From contig NZ_CAJYMB010000147.1 in the NCBI RefSeq assembly GCF_913775985.1, positions 434,001-498,000 of the forward strand: DNA of 64,000 bases, given 5' to 3'. This document shows positions 42,636-55,464 of this stretch, piece after piece. The notes under the pieces are model-generated. The model did not search any database and was not told the DNA's origin. It saw only the letters and a program-made list of their open reading frames with translations. The first letter of the stretch is position 1; the number at the start of each line of letters is the position of its first letter. The DNA comes from an uncultured Pluralibacter sp. (GTDB lineage Bacteria > Pseudomonadota > Gammaproteobacteria > Enterobacterales > Enterobacteriaceae). Position numbers and translations under genes: made by a program.

Positions 42636-43990
42636 TTAGCATAACCCTTACCCAGCTGGCCGCCGTGCTCAACGGCGAGCTTCACGGCGCCAGCGTGACT
42701 ATTGATGTGGTCACCACCGATACGCGAAAAATCACGGCGGGCTGCCTGTTCGTGGCCCTGAAAGGCGAACGTTTCGACGCCCACGATTTTGCGGAGCAGG
42801 CGAAGCAGGCCGGCGCCGGTGCGCTGCTGGTCAACCGCCTGCTGGAGTGCGACCTGCCGCAAATTGTGGTTCAGGACACTCGCCTGGCGTTTAGTGAACT
42901 GGCGGCCTGGGTTCGCCAGCAGGTGCCCGCCCGGGTAGTGGCCCTTACCGGATCGTCCGGTAAAACCTCAGTTAAAGAGATGACCGCCTCCATTCTGGGC
43001 CAGTGCGGTAACACGCTTTATACCGCAGGAAATCTGAATAACGATATCGGGGTTCCGATGACCCTGCTGCGCCTGACGCCGGAGCATGAATATGCGGTTA
43101 TCGAGCTTGGCGCAAATCACCAGGGCGAAATCGCCTGGACCGTCAGCCTGACCCGCCCGGAAGCCGCGCTGGTCAATAACCTGGCGGCGGCGCATCTCGA
43201 AGGCTTTGGCTCTCTGGAAGGGGTTGCGAAAGCGAAAGGCGAAATCTTCACCGGTCTGGCCGAGCACGGCATCGCTATCCTCAACGCCGACAATAACGAC
43301 TGGCTGAACTGGCAGCGCGCCATTGGCGACCGCACCGTGTGGCGCTTTTCGCCAAACGACGACGACAGCGATTTCACCGCGGAAAACATTAGCATCACCA
43401 GCCGGGGCACCGCGTTTACTCTCAGGACGCCGGTCGGTAGCGTAGATGTTCTGCTGCCGCTGCCCGGCCGCCACAATATCGCCAACGCACTTGCCGCAGC
43501 GGCACTCGCCACCGCGGTAGGCGCCAGCCTGCAGGCAGTTAAAGCAGGGTTGGCCGGGCTGAAAGCCGTTCCCGGACGCCTGTTCCCGATCCCGCTGGCG
43601 GAAAACAAGCTGCTGCTGGACGACTCCTACAACGCCAACGTCGGCTCCATGACCGCCGCGGTGCAGGTGCTCTCTGAGATGCCGGGCTACCGCATTCTGG
43701 TGGTTGGGGATATGGCAGAGCTCGGCGATGAGAGTGCGGCCTGCCACCGGCAGGTCGGTGAGGCGGCGGAAGCTGCCGGTCTGGACTGCGTTATCAGCGT
43801 CGGCACCCTCAGTAAAAACATCAGCGACGCCAGCGGCGTCGGCGTGCATTTTGCCGACAAAGCCTCCGCGATTGCACATTTAAAAGCGCTTATCGAAGCG
43901 CAGCACATTGTCACTATTTTGGTGAAAGGTTCACGTAGCGCGGCTATGGAAGAGGTGGTTCGCGCTTTACAGGAGAACGGGTCATGTTAG
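42632..43990 (+). CDS. murF: UDP-MurNAc-tripeptide-D-Ala-D-Ala ligase MurF
   Basis: MurF attaches D-Ala-D-Ala to finish the UDP-MurNAc-pentapeptide. The 452-residue length equals E. coli. The ATP-binding loop is [11 protein letters not shown] (about 107-117), and Mur-ligase signatures [11 protein letters not shown] and [11 protein letters not shown] are present. It overlaps both murE and mraY, consistent with coupled translation. Confidence 0.98.
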   Translation: MISITLTQLAAVLNGELHGASVTIDVVTTDTRKITAGCLFVALKGERFDAHDFAEQAKQAGAGALLVNRLLECDLPQIVVQDTRLAFSELAAWVRQQVPARVVALTGSSGKTSVKEMTASILGQCGNTLYTAGNLNNDIGVPMTLLRLTPEHEYAVIELGANHQGEIAWTVSLTRPEAALVNNLAAAHLEGFGSLEGVAKAKGEIFTGLAEHGIAILNADNNDWLNWQRAIGDRTVWRFSPNDDDSDFTAENISITSRGTAFTLRTPVGSVDVLLPLPGRHNIANALAAAALATAVGASLQAVKAGLAGLKAVPGRLFPIPLAENKLLLDDSYNANVGSMTAAVQVLSEMPGYRILVVGDMAELGDESAACHRQVGEAAEAAGLDCVISVGTLSKNISDASGVGVHFADKASAIAHLKALIEAQHIVTILVKGSRSAAMEEVVRALQENGSC

Positions 43991-45066
43991 TTTGGCTGGC
44001 CGAGCATTTGGTCAAATATTATTCCGGCTTTAACGTCTTTTCCTACCTGACGTTTCGCGCCATCGTCAGCCTGCTGACTGCGCTGTTCATCTCTTTATGG
44101 ATGGGCCCGCGCATGATTGCCCGCCTGCAAAAACTCTCTTTTGGTCAGGTAGTTCGTAACGACGGTCCCGAGTCGCACTTCAGCAAGCGCGGCACGCCGA
44201 CCATGGGCGGGATCATGATCCTGACCGCGATTGTTGTTTCCGTACTGCTGTGGGCCTATCCATCTAACCCTTACGTCTGGTGCGTTCTGACGGTGCTGGT
44301 GGGCTACGGCATTATCGGTTTTGTCGATGACTACCGCAAAGTGGTGCGTAAAGATACCAAAGGCCTGATCGCCCGCTGGAAGTACTTCTGGATGTCGGTA
44401 ATCGCGCTGGGCGTGGCGTTTGCGCTGTATCTCGCCGGGAAAGATACCCCGGCCACCCAGCTAGTGGTGCCGTTCTTCAAAGACGTGATGCCACAGCTGG
44501 GCCTGTTCTACGTACTGCTGGCCTACTTCGTGGTGGTCGGCACCGGTAACGCGGTGAACCTCACCGACGGGCTGGACGGCCTGGCGATCATGCCGACCGT
44601 TTTCGTGGCGGGCGGCTTTGCGCTAGTGGCCTGGGCCACCGGCAACATGAACTTCGCCAACTATCTGCATATCCCTTACCTGCGCCATGCCGGCGAGCTG
44701 GTGATTGTCTGCACCGCGATTGTCGGTGCCGGGCTGGGATTCTTGTGGTTTAACACCTATCCGGCGCAGGTCTTCATGGGTGACGTCGGATCGCTGGCGC
44801 TGGGCGGCGCGCTCGGCATTATCGCCGTGCTGCTGCGTCAGGAATTTCTGCTGGTCATTATGGGCGGCGTCTTCGTGGTGGAAACCCTGTCGGTTATTTT
44901 GCAGGTCGGCTCCTTTAAACTGCGCGGGCAGCGCATTTTCCGCATGGCGCCGATTCACCATCACTATGAATTGAAAGGCTGGCCGGAGCCGCGCGTTATC
45001 GTGCGCTTCTGGATTATTTCGCTGATGCTGGTGCTGATTGGCCTGGCAACGCTGAAGGTACGTTAA
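43984..45066 (+). CDS. mraY: Phospho-MurNAc-pentapeptide translocase MraY
   Basis: MraY transfers phospho-MurNAc-pentapeptide onto undecaprenyl phosphate, making lipid I. The 360-residue membrane protein (10 helices in the family) has active-site motifs [18 protein letters not shown] and [10 protein letters not shown], and the histidine-rich loop [11 protein letters not shown]. It overlaps murF by seven bases and ends two bases before murD. Confidence 0.98.
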   Translation: MLVWLAEHLVKYYSGFNVFSYLTFRAIVSLLTALFISLWMGPRMIARLQKLSFGQVVRNDGPESHFSKRGTPTMGGIMILTAIVVSVLLWAYPSNPYVWCVLTVLVGYGIIGFVDDYRKVVRKDTKGLIARWKYFWMSVIALGVAFALYLAGKDTPATQLVVPFFKDVMPQLGLFYVLLAYFVVVGTGNAVNLTDGLDGLAIMPTVFVAGGFALVAWATGNMNFANYLHIPYLRHAGELVIVCTAIVGAGLGFLWFNTYPAQVFMGDVGSLALGGALGIIAVLLRQEFLLVIMGGVFVVETLSVILQVGSFKLRGQRIFRMAPIHHHYELKGWPEPRVIVRFWIISLMLVLIGLATLKVR

Positions 45067-45068
45067 TC

Positions 45069-46385
45069 ATGGCGGATTATCAGGGCAAAAAAGTCGTCAT
45101 TATCGGTCTGGGCATGACCGGGCTCTCCTGCGTGGATTTCTTCCTCGCGCGCGGCGTGACGCCCCGGGTGATGGACACCCGCAGCGCGCCGTCGGGCCTC
45201 GACAAGCTGCCTGAAGTCGTCGAGCGCCACGTGGGCGGCCTTAACGAAGACTGGCTGCTGGCCGCGGATCTGATTGTGGCAAGCCCTGGTATCGCGCTGG
45301 CGCATCCTTCTCTCAGCGCGGCGGTGGACGCCGGCGTCGAGATCGTTGGCGACATCGAGCTGTTCTGCCGTGAGGCCCAGGCACCCGTCATCGCTATTAC
45401 CGGCTCCAACGGAAAAAGCACCGTCACTACGCTGGTGGGCGAGATGGCAAAAGCGGCAGGCGTAAATGTCGGCGTGGGCGGAAATATTGGCCTGCCGGCG
45501 TTGATGCTGCTGGACGTCTCCCGCGAGCTGTACGTGCTTGAACTCTCCAGCTTCCAGCTGGAAACAACATCAAGCCTGCAGGCGGTGGCGGCGACCATCC
45601 TCAACGTGACGGAAGATCACATGGACCGCTATCCGTTTGGCCTGCAGCAGTACCGCGCCGCCAAGCTGCGGGTCTATGAAAACGCGCGCACCTGCGTGGT
45701 GAACGCCGACGATGCGCTCACGATGCCGATACGCGGCGCAGATGAGCGCTGCGTAAGTTTCGGCGTCAACATTGGCGACTATCACCTGAACCGCCAGCAG
45801 GGGGAAACCTGGCTGCGGGTGAAGGGCGAAAAAGTGCTTAATGTGAAAGAGATGACGCTTAGCGGGCTGCACAACTACAGCAACGCGCTGGCGGCGCTGG
45901 CGCTGGCGGATGCCGCGGGCCTGCCCCGCGCCAGTAGCCTGAAAGCGCTGACCACCTTTACCGGGCTGGCGCACCGCTTCCAGCTGGTTCTTGAACACAA
46001 CGGCGTGCGCTGGATCAACGACTCAAAAGCAACGAATGTCGGCAGCACCGAAGCGGCCCTTAACGGCCTGCAGGTTGACGGCACGCTGCACCTGCTGCTG
46101 GGCGGCGACGGCAAGTCCGCCGATTTTTCGCCGCTGGGCGCGCATCTGACCGGTGACAATGTTCGCCTGTGGTGCTTTGGCCGCGATGGCGATGCGCTAA
46201 TGGCGCTGCGCCCGGAAGTGTCCACCCGTACGGAAACGATGGAGGAAGCCATGCGCCTCATCGCGCCGCAGCTGAAATCCGGCGATATGGTTCTGCTCTC
46301 GCCGGCCTGTGCCAGCCTCGACCAGTTTAAAAATTTCGAGCAGCGCGGCGATATCTTCGCCCGGCTGGCTAAGGAGTTAGGCTGA
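45069..46385 (+). CDS. murD: UDP-MurNAc-L-Ala:D-Glu ligase MurD
   Basis: MurD adds D-glutamate to UDP-MurNAc-L-Ala. The 438-residue length equals E. coli. An N-terminal UDP-binding fold ([13 protein letters not shown]) is followed by the ATP loop [11 protein letters not shown] (about 111-121) and the conserved [11 protein letters not shown]. Its stop overlaps the ftsW ATG by one base. Confidence 0.98.
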   Translation: MADYQGKKVVIIGLGMTGLSCVDFFLARGVTPRVMDTRSAPSGLDKLPEVVERHVGGLNEDWLLAADLIVASPGIALAHPSLSAAVDAGVEIVGDIELFCREAQAPVIAITGSNGKSTVTTLVGEMAKAAGVNVGVGGNIGLPALMLLDVSRELYVLELSSFQLETTSSLQAVAATILNVTEDHMDRYPFGLQQYRAAKLRVYENARTCVVNADDALTMPIRGADERCVSFGVNIGDYHLNRQQGETWLRVKGEKVLNVKEMTLSGLHNYSNALAALALADAAGLPRASSLKALTTFTGLAHRFQLVLEHNGVRWINDSKATNVGSTEAALNGLQVDGTLHLLLGGDGKSADFSPLGAHLTGDNVRLWCFGRDGDALMALRPEVSTRTETMEEAMRLIAPQLKSGDMVLLSPACASLDQFKNFEQRGDIFARLAKELG

Positions 46386-47629
46386 TGCGTCTGTCTCTCC
46401 CTCGCCTGCGGCTGCCGCATCTGCCGGGATCGGGGATCCTGGTCTGGCTGTTTTCGGCGCTAAAAGGCTGGGTGATGGCATCGCGTCCGAAGGACAGCGA
46501 CAGCCTGGTAATGTACGACCGTACGCTGCTGTGGCTGACGTTTGGTCTCGCGGCGATCGGTTTTATTATGGTGACCTCGGCCTCCATGCCGGTCGGCCAG
46601 CGTCTGGCAAGCGATCCCTTCCTGTTTGCCAAGCGTGATGGACTGTACATCGTGCTGGCATTTTGTCTGGCGATGATAACCCTGCGCCTGCCGATGAACT
46701 TTTGGCAGCGCTACAGCGCCGCAATGCTTATTGCCTCGATCGTCATGCTGCTGATCGTGCTGGTGGTGGGAAGCTCGGTAAACGGTGCCTCGCGCTGGAT
46801 TGCGCTGGGGCCGCTGCGTATTCAGCCGGCGGAGTTTACCAAGCTGTCGCTGTTCTGCTACATCGCCAACTATCTGGTGCGCAAAGGGGACGAGGTGCGC
46901 AATAACCTGCGCGGCTTCCTCAAGCCGATGGGCGTGATTTTCGTACTGGCGATTTTGCTGCTGGCCCAGCCCGATCTCGGTACGGTGGTGGTGCTGTTCG
47001 TTACTACGCTGGCGATGCTGTTTCTCGCGGGCGCGAAGCTCTGGCAGTTCATCGCCATTATCGGTATGGGGATTTCGGCGGTGGTGCTGTTGATCCTCGC
47101 TGAGCCTTACCGTATTCGCCGCGTAACCTCCTTCTGGAATCCGTGGGAAGATCCCTTCGGCAGCGGCTACCAGCTGACCCAGTCGCTGATGGCGTTTGGC
47201 CGCGGCGAAATGTGGGGGCAGGGGCTCGGCAACTCGGTGCAGAAACTGGAGTATTTACCGGAAGCACACACCGACTTTATCTTCGCCATCATCGGCGAGG
47301 AGCTGGGCTATATCGGTGTGGTGCTGGCGCTTTTAATGGTATTCTTCGTCGCTTTCCGCGCCATGTCCATTGGCCGCAAGGCGCTGGAAATTGACCAGCG
47401 TTTCTCCGGGTTTTTAGCCTGCTCTATCGGCATCTGGTTCAGCTTTCAGGCGCTGGTTAACGTCGGCGCAGCGGCAGGTATGCTGCCGACCAAAGGTCTG
47501 ACGCTGCCGCTTATCAGCTACGGCGGTTCCAGCCTGCTGATTATGTCGACGGCCATTATGTTACTGTTAAGAATTGATTATGAAACGCGCCTGGAGAAGG
47601 CCCAGGCGTTTACGCGGGGTGTGCGATGA
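46385..47629 (+). CDS. ftsW: Septal peptidoglycan glycosyltransferase FtsW
   Basis: FtsW, a SEDS-family polymerase, works with FtsI to make septal glycan. The 414 residues equal E. coli. After a cytoplasmic N-terminus of about 40 residues come about 10 hydrophobic helices. The SEDS signatures [37 protein letters not shown] and SYGGSSLL are present. It overlaps murG by four bases. Confidence 0.98.
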   Translation: MRLSLPRLRLPHLPGSGILVWLFSALKGWVMASRPKDSDSLVMYDRTLLWLTFGLAAIGFIMVTSASMPVGQRLASDPFLFAKRDGLYIVLAFCLAMITLRLPMNFWQRYSAAMLIASIVMLLIVLVVGSSVNGASRWIALGPLRIQPAEFTKLSLFCYIANYLVRKGDEVRNNLRGFLKPMGVIFVLAILLLAQPDLGTVVVLFVTTLAMLFLAGAKLWQFIAIIGMGISAVVLLILAEPYRIRRVTSFWNPWEDPFGSGYQLTQSLMAFGRGEMWGQGLGNSVQKLEYLPEAHTDFIFAIIGEELGYIGVVLALLMVFFVAFRAMSIGRKALEIDQRFSGFLACSIGIWFSFQALVNVGAAAGMLPTKGLTLPLISYGGSSLLIMSTAIMLLLRIDYETRLEKAQAFTRGVR

Positions 47630-48693
47630 GCGGTCAGGAAAAGCGGTTGATGGTGATGGCGGGCGGTACCGGGGGACATGTATTCCCGGGGCTGGCCGTT
47701 GCGCACCATCTGATGGATCAGGGCTGGCAGGTACGCTGGCTCGGAACCGCGGATCGCATGGAGGCCGATCTGGTGCCGAAACACGGTATCGATATCGACT
47801 TTATTCGCATTTCCGGCCTGCGCGGCAAAGGGCTCAAAGCCCAGCTGCTGGCGCCAGTGCGGATTTTCAACGCCTGGCGTCAGGCGCGGGCCATCATGAA
47901 GCGCTTTAAGCCGGACGCGGTACTGGGAATGGGCGGTTATGTTTCTGGTCCCGGCGGACTGGCGGCCTGGTCGCTGGGGATCCCGGTGGTACTGCACGAG
48001 CAGAACGGCATTGCCGGATTGACCAATAAGTGGCTGGCGAAAATTGCCAAAACGGTGCTGCAGGCGTTTCCGGGGGCGTTTCCCGAAGCGGAGGTTGTGG
48101 GTAATCCGGTGCGGGTTGACGTACTGGCCCTGCCGCTGCCGCGCCAGCGCCTCACCGGGCGCACCGGTCCTGTCCGCGTGCTGGTGATCGGCGGTTCCCA
48201 GGGCGCCCGCGTCCTGAATCAGACGCTGCCGCAGGTGGCTGCGAAGCTCGGGGATGCCGTCACTATCTGGCATCAGTGCGGCAAAGGCGCGCAGCAGACC
48301 GTAGAACAGGCGTATGCCGATGCCGGTCAGCCGCAGCATCGGGTGACTGAGTTTATTGATGATATGGCTGCCGCCTACGCGTGGGCTGATGTTGTGGTTT
48401 GCCGCTCCGGCGCGCTGACCGTGAGCGAAATCGCCGCTGCCGGCCTGCCGGCCATCTTTGTGCCGTTTCAGCATAAAGACCGGCAGCAGTACTGGAACGC
48501 GCTGCCGCTTGAGAAAGCGGGCGCGGCCAAAATTTTTGAGCAGCCGCAGTTCACTGCAGAAGCCGTTGCCAGCACCCTTGCGGGCTGGGACAGAAATACA
48601 TTGCTGGAGATGGCCGAGCGCGCGCGTGCCGCCGCCATCACCGATGCGACCGATCGGGTTGCAAATGAAGTAAGCCTGGCAGCACAGGCATAA
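47626..48693 (+). CDS. murG: Lipid II-forming GlcNAc transferase MurG
   Basis: MurG transfers GlcNAc to lipid I, making lipid II on the inner membrane. The 355-residue protein (E. coli 355) has the glycine-rich loops [10 protein letters not shown] (about 14-23), [10 protein letters not shown] and [10 protein letters not shown], and the acceptor-site residues [18 protein letters not shown] hairpin separates it from murC. Confidence 0.98.
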   Translation: MSGQEKRLMVMAGGTGGHVFPGLAVAHHLMDQGWQVRWLGTADRMEADLVPKHGIDIDFIRISGLRGKGLKAQLLAPVRIFNAWRQARAIMKRFKPDAVLGMGGYVSGPGGLAAWSLGIPVVLHEQNGIAGLTNKWLAKIAKTVLQAFPGAFPEAEVVGNPVRVDVLALPLPRQRLTGRTGPVRVLVIGGSQGARVLNQTLPQVAAKLGDAVTIWHQCGKGAQQTVEQAYADAGQPQHRVTEFIDDMAAAYAWADVVVCRSGALTVSEIAAAGLPAIFVPFQHKDRQQYWNALPLEKAGAAKIFEQPQFTAEAVASTLAGWDRNTLLEMAERARAAAITDATDRVANEVSLAAQA

Positions 48694-48698
48694 TCATC

Positions 48699-48717
48699 GC
48701 AGCGCCTTTTGCGCTGC
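48699..48717 (+). other. Intercistronic hairpin between murG and murC
   Basis: A perfect seven-base stem GCAGCGC/GCGCTGC (48699-48705 with 48711-48717) encloses CTTTT, at the widest gap in the mur part of the cluster (57 bases). There is only a short weak T stretch (ATTTT) later, so a mild attenuator or mRNA-stability element is more likely than a full terminator. Confidence 0.55.
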
Positions 48718-48750
48718 GCGAATTTTGAAGTAGTCGATGGCGTTTAAAGA

Positions 48751-50217
48751 ATGAATACACAACAACTGGCGAAACTGCGTTCCATTGTGCCCGAGATGCG
48801 TCGCGTCCGGCACATTCACTTTGTCGGCATCGGCGGTGCCGGCATGGGCGGTATTGCCGAAGTGTTGGCTAACGAAGGGTATCAAATTAGCGGTTCGGAT
48901 CTGGCGCCGAATCCGGTGACTCAGCAGCTGTCGGCGCTGGGTGCCACTATCTACTTTAACCATCGCCCGGAAAACGTCAGCGATGCCAGCGTGGTGGTCG
49001 TTTCCAGCGCTATCTCTGCGGATAATCCGGAGATTGTCGCTGCCCACGAAGCGCGTATTCCGGTGATCCGCCGCGCAGAAATGCTCGCGGAGCTGATGCG
49101 TTTTCGCCACGGCATTGCGGTGGCCGGCACCCACGGCAAAACCACTACCACGGCGATGGTCTCCAGCATTTATGCAGAAGCGGGCCTCGATCCGACGTTT
49201 GTTAACGGTGGCCTGGTAAAAGCCGCCGGCGTGCATGCCCGTCTGGGACACAGCCGCTATCTGATCGCCGAAGCCGATGAAAGCGACGCGTCTTTCCTGC
49301 ATCTGCAGCCGATGGTCGCCATCGTGACCAATATCGAAGCTGACCACATGGATACCTACCAGGGCGACTTCGAAAACTTAAAGCAGACGTTTATTAATTT
49401 TCTGCACAATCTGCCGTTTTATGGACGTGCGGTGATGTGCGTCGACGATCCGGTTATTCGCGAGCTTTTACCTCGCGTAGGTCGTCAGATAACCACCTAT
49501 GGCTTTAGCGAAGACGCTGACGTTCGGGTAGAAGAGTATCGCCAGATAGGCGCGCAGGGCCACTTTACGCTTATCCGTCAGGACAAAGCCCCGCTGGCCG
49601 TCACTCTTAACGCGCCGGGCCGACACAACGCCCTTAACGCTGCCGCCTCGGTTGCGGTTGCCACGGAAGAGGGCATTGACGACGACGCTATCCTGCGCGC
49701 GCTGGCAAGCTTCCAGGGAACCGGGCGTCGCTTTGACTTCCTCGGCGAGTTTCCCCTGGCTGAAGTTAACGGCAAAAGCGGCAGTGCCATGCTGGTGGAC
49801 GATTACGGCCATCATCCGACCGAAGTCGACGCCACTATCAAAGCCGCCCGCGCGGGCTGGCCGGATAAAAATCTGGTGATGCTGTTTCAGCCGCACCGCT
49901 ATACCCGCACGCGGGATCTGTATGACGATTTCGCCAACGTGCTGACCCAGGTTGATAGCCTGCTGATGCTGGACGTATATCCGGCTGGCGAAGCGCCGAT
50001 TCCGGGCGCGGACAGCCGCTCGCTGTGCCGCACTATTCGCGGGCGCGGCAAGGTGGATCCGATTCTGGTTTCCGATACGAATCAGGTTGCCGCTATGCTC
50101 GCGCCAGTGCTGACCGGTAACGATCTGATTCTGGTGCAGGGTGCGGGCAACGTGGGCAAAATCGCCCGCGCGCTGGCGGAAGGCAAACTGCGCCCGCAGG
50201 AGGAAAATCATGCCTGA
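48751..50217 (+). CDS. murC: UDP-MurNAc:L-Ala ligase MurC
   Basis: MurC adds L-alanine to UDP-MurNAc, the first peptide-stem step. The protein is 488 residues (491 in E. coli); the difference is in the charged C-terminal tail. Features are [14 protein letters not shown] (N-terminal UDP fold), the ATP loop [11 protein letters not shown] (about 125-135) and [10 protein letters not shown]. It overlaps ddlB by eight bases. Confidence 0.98.
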   Translation: MNTQQLAKLRSIVPEMRRVRHIHFVGIGGAGMGGIAEVLANEGYQISGSDLAPNPVTQQLSALGATIYFNHRPENVSDASVVVVSSAISADNPEIVAAHEARIPVIRRAEMLAELMRFRHGIAVAGTHGKTTTTAMVSSIYAEAGLDPTFVNGGLVKAAGVHARLGHSRYLIAEADESDASFLHLQPMVAIVTNIEADHMDTYQGDFENLKQTFINFLHNLPFYGRAVMCVDDPVIRELLPRVGRQITTYGFSEDADVRVEEYRQIGAQGHFTLIRQDKAPLAVTLNAPGRHNALNAAASVAVATEEGIDDDAILRALASFQGTGRRFDFLGEFPLAEVNGKSGSAMLVDDYGHHPTEVDATIKAARAGWPDKNLVMLFQPHRYTRTRDLYDDFANVLTQVDSLLMLDVYPAGEAPIPGADSRSLCRTIRGRGKVDPILVSDTNQVAAMLAPVLTGNDLILVQGAGNVGKIARALAEGKLRPQEENHA

Positions 50218-51130
50218 TAATGTTGCGGTGCTGCTTGGCGGCACCTCTGCAGAGCGTGAGGTCTCCCTTAATTCCGGGGCTGCCGTCCTGGCCGCGCTGC
50301 GGGAGTCCGGCATTGCCGCTGCCGCATTCGATCCGCGCGAGCAGGACGTGACTCAGCTGAAAGCGCTGGGCTTTGAAAAGGTCTTTATCGCCCTGCACGG
50401 TCGCGGCGGCGAGGACGGCACGTTGCAGGGATTGCTGGAGCTGCTCGATATTCCCTACACCGGCAGCGGCGTAATGGCCTCTGCTATTTCGATGGATAAA
50501 CAGCGCAGCAAGCTGCTGTGGCAGGGCGCGGGATTACCCGTCGCGCCCTGGGTCGCCGTGACCCGCCGCCAGTTTGCCGCCGGGCTGAGCGATGAGCAGC
50601 AGCAGAGCATTGCCGCGCTGGGACTGCCGGTCATTATTAAACCCAGCCGGGAAGGTTCCAGCGTGGGGATGTCGAAAGTCAGCGAAATCTGCGCGCTCAA
50701 CGATGCGCTGGCGCTTGCTTTTCAGCACGATGATGAAGTTTTAATCGAAAAATGGCTCAGCGGGCCCGAATATACGATTGCGGTGGTCGGTGAAGAAATT
50801 TTACCGTCAATTCGTATCCAACCCGCCGGAGTCTTCTATGATTATGAGGCTAAGTATCTCTCTGATGAGACGCAGTATTTTTGTCCAGGTAGTGAAGATC
50901 CGGCTCAGGAAGCGCAAATGCGCGTTTTAGCACAAAAAGCGTGGGAAAACCTGGGCTGTTCTGGCTGGGGACGTATCGACGTTATGCAGGACAGTGATGG
51001 TCAATTTTATCTGCTGGAGGCAAATACCTCTCCGGGGATGACCAGCCACAGTCTGGTACCCATGGCCGCGCGCCAGGCGGGGATCAGTTTCCCGCAGTTG
51101 GTAGTACGCATTTTGGACCTGGCGGGGTGA
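50210..51130 (+). CDS. ddlB: D-alanine-D-alanine ligase DdlB
   Basis: DdlB makes the D-Ala-D-Ala dipeptide used by MurF. The ATG at 50210 ([20 protein letters not shown]) gives 306 residues, as in E. coli. ATP-grasp features include [26 protein letters not shown] and [19 protein letters not shown], with the specificity tyrosine region [13 protein letters not shown]. It starts inside murC and ends one base before ftsQ. Confidence 0.98.
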   Translation: MPDNVAVLLGGTSAEREVSLNSGAAVLAALRESGIAAAAFDPREQDVTQLKALGFEKVFIALHGRGGEDGTLQGLLELLDIPYTGSGVMASAISMDKQRSKLLWQGAGLPVAPWVAVTRRQFAAGLSDEQQQSIAALGLPVIIKPSREGSSVGMSKVSEICALNDALALAFQHDDEVLIEKWLSGPEYTIAVVGEEILPSIRIQPAGVFYDYEAKYLSDETQYFCPGSEDPAQEAQMRVLAQKAWENLGCSGWGRIDVMQDSDGQFYLLEANTSPGMTSHSLVPMAARQAGISFPQLVVRILDLAG

Positions 51131-51131
51131 T

Positions 51132-51965
51132 ATGTCGCAGGCAGCGCTGAACGCGCGTAACCGTGAAGAAGAAGAGGTTGCTTCCTCACGGCGAAACAAC
51201 GGAACCCGGCTGGCGGGGATTATTTTCCTGCTGGCGGTGCTCTGTACTATCTTTGCCAGCGGCTGGGTGGTGCTGGGCTGGATGGAAGATGCGCAGCGGC
51301 TGCCGCTGTCACGACTGGTGCTAACGGGTGACCGGCACTACACGCGCAATGACGATGTGCGGCAGGCTATTCTGGCTTTGGGCTCGCCCGGCACTTTTAT
51401 GACTCAGGACGTTAATATCATCCAGAGTCAAATCGAACGCCTGCCGTGGATCAAGCAGGCGAGCGTTCGCAAGCAGTGGCCGGACGAATTGAAGATTCAT
51501 CTGGTTGAATATGTGCCCATAGCGCGATGGAATGACCAGCATATGGTTGATGCCGACGGCAACGCATTCAGCGTACCGGCGAATCGCAGCAGCAAGCAGA
51601 AGCTGCCTATGTTGTATGGGCCCGAGGGCAGCCAGAGTGAAGTGCTGCAAGGCTATCGCGACATGGGGCAGGTGCTGGCGAAAGATAGATTTACGTTGAA
51701 AGAGGCGGCAATGACCGCGCGCCGCTCCTGGCAACTGACGCTGAGTAACGATATCAAGTTAAATTTGGGCCGCGGCGACACGATGAAAAGGCTTGAGCGC
51801 TTTTTAGAACTCTATCCGGTTCTACAACAGCAGGCGCAGTCCGAGAACAAGCGGATTAGCTATGTTGATTTGCGTTATGACTCAGGCGCCGCGGTAGGCT
51901 GGGAGCCGGCTCCGGTAGAGGAAACTCATCAACAAACGAATCAGGCACAGGCAGAGCAACAATGA
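51132..51965 (+). CDS. ftsQ: Cell division protein FtsQ
   Basis: FtsQ is the core of the FtsQLB divisome complex. The 277-residue bitopic protein (276 in E. coli) has a cytoplasmic arm, one membrane helix (about 27-48), and a periplasmic POTRA domain (about 57-126; [14 protein letters not shown]) followed by the beta domain. The C-terminal tail is glutamine-rich. It overlaps ftsA by four bases. Confidence 0.97.
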   Translation: MSQAALNARNREEEEVASSRRNNGTRLAGIIFLLAVLCTIFASGWVVLGWMEDAQRLPLSRLVLTGDRHYTRNDDVRQAILALGSPGTFMTQDVNIIQSQIERLPWIKQASVRKQWPDELKIHLVEYVPIARWNDQHMVDADGNAFSVPANRSSKQKLPMLYGPEGSQSEVLQGYRDMGQVLAKDRFTLKEAAMTARRSWQLTLSNDIKLNLGRGDTMKRLERFLELYPVLQQQAQSENKRISYVDLRYDSGAAVGWEPAPVEETHQQTNQAQAEQQ

Positions 51966-53218
51966 TCAAAGCGACGGACAGAAAACTGGTAGTAGGGCTG
52001 GAAATTGGTACCGCGAAGGTAGCCGCTTTGGTAGGGGAAGTTCTGCCCGACGGAATGGTCAACATTATCGGCGTGGGGAGCTGCCCGTCCCGGGGCATGG
52101 ATAAAGGCGGTGTTAACGATCTTGAGTCGGTCGTGAAGTGCGTCCAGCGCGCTATCGATCAGGCGGAGCTGATGGCGGACTGCCAGATCTCTTCTGTCTA
52201 CCTGGCGCTTTCGGGCAAGCATATTAGCTGTCAGAATGAAATCGGGATGGTGCCTATCTCGGAAGAGGAAGTGACGCAGGAAGATGTTGAGAACGTGGTG
52301 CATACGGCAAAATCCGTTCGCGTTCGTGACGAGCATCGCGTTCTGCACGTTATTCCGCAGGAGTATGCCATTGACTACCAGGAAGGGATCAAGAACCCTG
52401 TAGGTCTGTCGGGCGTTCGCATGCAGGCTAAGGTTCATCTGATTACCTGCCATAACGATATGGCGAAAAATATCGTTAAAGCGGTTGAGCGCTGCGGGCT
52501 GAAAGTGGACCAGCTGATCTTTGCCGGACTGGCATCCAGCTATTCGGTACTGACGGAAGATGAACGTGAGCTGGGCGTCTGTGTCGTCGACGTCGGCGGT
52601 GGTACTATGGATATCGCGGTCTATACCGGCGGCGCACTGCGCCACACGAAAGTTATCCCCTACGCGGGGAATGTCGTGACCAGCGATATCGCTTACGCTT
52701 TTGGCACCCCACCGAGTGATGCCGAGGCGATTAAAGTTCGCCACGGCTGTGCGTTGGGTTCAATCGTCGGCAAAGACGAAAGTGTGGAAGTTCCGAGCGT
52801 GGGCGGTCGTCCGCCGCGTAGCCTGCAGCGTCAGACGCTGGCAGAAGTGATTGAGCCGCGCTACACCGAGCTGCTCAACCTGGTAAACGAAGAGATTTTG
52901 CAGCTGCAGGAACAGCTGCGCCAGCAGGGTGTCAAACACCATCTGGCCGCAGGGATTGTTCTGACCGGCGGCGCGGCGCAAATTGAGGGCCTCGCGGCCT
53001 GCGCCCAGCGCGTGTTCCATACCCAGGTGCGCATCGGCGCACCGCTGAATATTACCGGTTTAACGGATTATGCCCAGGAGCCGTACTACTCAACGGCGGT
53101 GGGTCTGCTGCACTACGGAAAAGAGTCGCATCTGAGTGGTGAAGCAGAAGTGGAAAAACGTGTCGCAGTGAGCTCGTGGATCAAGCGAATCAACACCTGG
53201 CTGCGAAAAGAGTTTTAA
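51962..53218 (+). CDS. ftsA: Cell division actin-like protein FtsA
   Basis: FtsA anchors FtsZ to the membrane and recruits later divisome proteins. The 418-residue protein is almost identical to E. coli (420). Actin-fold nucleotide motifs are [27 protein letters not shown] and [11 protein letters not shown]. The C-terminal amphipathic membrane helix [14 protein letters not shown] is intact; the two-residue length difference lies just before it (RVAVSSWIK against RVTASVGSWIK as recalled). Confidence 0.98.
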   Translation: MIKATDRKLVVGLEIGTAKVAALVGEVLPDGMVNIIGVGSCPSRGMDKGGVNDLESVVKCVQRAIDQAELMADCQISSVYLALSGKHISCQNEIGMVPISEEEVTQEDVENVVHTAKSVRVRDEHRVLHVIPQEYAIDYQEGIKNPVGLSGVRMQAKVHLITCHNDMAKNIVKAVERCGLKVDQLIFAGLASSYSVLTEDERELGVCVVDVGGGTMDIAVYTGGALRHTKVIPYAGNVVTSDIAYAFGTPPSDAEAIKVRHGCALGSIVGKDESVEVPSVGGRPPRSLQRQTLAEVIEPRYTELLNLVNEEILQLQEQLRQQGVKHHLAAGIVLTGGAAQIEGLAACAQRVFHTQVRIGAPLNITGLTDYAQEPYYSTAVGLLHYGKESHLSGEAEVEKRVAVSSWIKRINTWLRKEF

Positions 53219-53226
53219 TTTTAAAA

Positions 53227-53251
53227 GAGAGCGCAGAAAATTAGCGCTCTC
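53227..53251 (+). other. Intercistronic hairpin between ftsA and ftsZ
   Basis: A perfect eight-base stem GAGAGCGC/GCGCTCTC (53227-53234 with 53244-53251) encloses nine A/T-rich bases and has no T tract. It lies 30 bases before the ftsZ start and about 20 before its GGAG. It may influence ftsZ mRNA processing or stability, a function not established here. Confidence 0.6.
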
Positions 53252-53280
53252 AGGCGACAGGCACAAAACGGAGAGAAACT

Positions 53281-54426
53281 ATGTTTGAACCAATGGAATT
53301 AACCAACGACGCGGTGATTAAAGTCATCGGCGTCGGTGGGGGCGGCGGTAACGCCGTCGAACACATGGTGCGTGAACGCATCGAAGGTGTTGAGTTTTTT
53401 GCAGTGAACACTGATGCTCAGGCATTGCGTAAAACCGCCGTGGGTCAGACTATCCAGATTGGTAACGGCATCACTAAAGGTCTGGGCGCAGGCGCGAATC
53501 CGGAAGTGGGCCGCAACGCGGCGGATGAGGATCGTGAATCCCTGCGTGCTGCCCTCGAAGGCGCCGACATGGTGTTTATCGCAGCCGGCATGGGCGGCGG
53601 TACCGGCACTGGTGCAGCTCCCGTTGTCGCTGAAGTTGCTAAAGATTTAGGTATCCTGACCGTTGCCGTGGTCACTAAGCCCTTCAACTTTGAAGGCAAA
53701 AAGCGCATGGCGTTTGCGGAGCAGGGTATTGCAGAACTGTCCAAGCACGTTGACTCGCTGATCACTATCCCGAACGACAAGCTGCTGAAAGTGCTTGGCC
53801 GCGGTATCTCTCTGCTGGACGCGTTTGGCGCGGCTAACGACGTGCTGAAAGGCGCGGTGCAGGGTATCGCCGAGCTGATTACGCGTCCGGGCCTGATGAA
53901 CGTCGACTTTGCTGACGTGCGCACCGTAATGTCCGAAATGGGCTACGCCATGATGGGCTCCGGCCTGGCAAGCGGTGAAGATCGCGCGGAAGAAGCGGCT
54001 GAAATGGCTATCTCTTCTCCGCTGCTGGAAGATATCGATCTTTCCGGCGCGCGCGGCGTGCTGGTCAACATCACCGCGGGCTTCGACCTGCGTCTGGATG
54101 AGTTCGAAACCGTCGGTAACACCATCCGCGCATTCGCATCGGATAACGCCACCGTGGTTATCGGTACTTCTCTTGATCCGGACATGAACGACGAACTGCG
54201 CGTTACTGTCGTTGCGACCGGTATTGGTATGGATAAGCGTCCTGAAATCACGCTGGTGACTAACAAGCAGCAGCCGGTGATGGATCGCTATCAGCAGCAC
54301 GGTATGGCGCCGCTGACTCAGGAACAGAAACCTGCGGCTAAAGTGGTCAATGACAATCCGTCTACCACCACTAAAGAGCCGGATTATCTGGATATTCCAG
54401 CGTTCTTGCGCAAGCAGGCTGATTAA
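53281..54426 (+). CDS. ftsZ: Cell division tubulin-like GTPase FtsZ
   Basis: FtsZ polymerises into the Z ring. The 381-residue protein (383 in E. coli) has the tubulin signature GGGTGTG (105-111), the T7 loop [11 protein letters not shown] supplying the catalytic aspartates, a variable linker (about 317-365), and the conserved C-terminal peptide [15 protein letters not shown] for FtsA and ZipA binding. A strong ribosome site (GGAG) precedes it. The linker is slightly shorter than in E. coli. Confidence 0.99.
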   Translation: MFEPMELTNDAVIKVIGVGGGGGNAVEHMVRERIEGVEFFAVNTDAQALRKTAVGQTIQIGNGITKGLGAGANPEVGRNAADEDRESLRAALEGADMVFIAAGMGGGTGTGAAPVVAEVAKDLGILTVAVVTKPFNFEGKKRMAFAEQGIAELSKHVDSLITIPNDKLLKVLGRGISLLDAFGAANDVLKGAVQGIAELITRPGLMNVDFADVRTVMSEMGYAMMGSGLASGEDRAEEAAEMAISSPLLEDIDLSGARGVLVNITAGFDLRLDEFETVGNTIRAFASDNATVVIGTSLDPDMNDELRVTVVATGIGMDKRPEITLVTNKQQPVMDRYQQHGMAPLTQEQKPAAKVVNDNPSTTTKEPDYLDIPAFLRKQAD

Positions 54427-54476
54427 GAATAACCCGTAAATTGGGTATTCGACGCTCTTTGTGCTACACTGGCGCG

Positions 54477-54497
54477 CCGGTTGTATAGTACAATCGG
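54477..54497 (+). other. Hairpin in the lpxC leader
   Basis: CCGGTTGTA (54477-54485) pairs with TACAATCGG (54489-54497), eight Watson-Crick pairs and one G-U around TAG. It lies 30 bases before the lpxC start. E. coli appears, from recall, to keep a hairpin at the same place with a changed sequence; this needs alignment. Confidence 0.55.
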
Positions 54498-54502
54498 GTT
54501 AG

Positions 54503-55444
<942 letters not shown>

Positions 55445-55464
55445 GCCTGAACGCGTCATAAATT

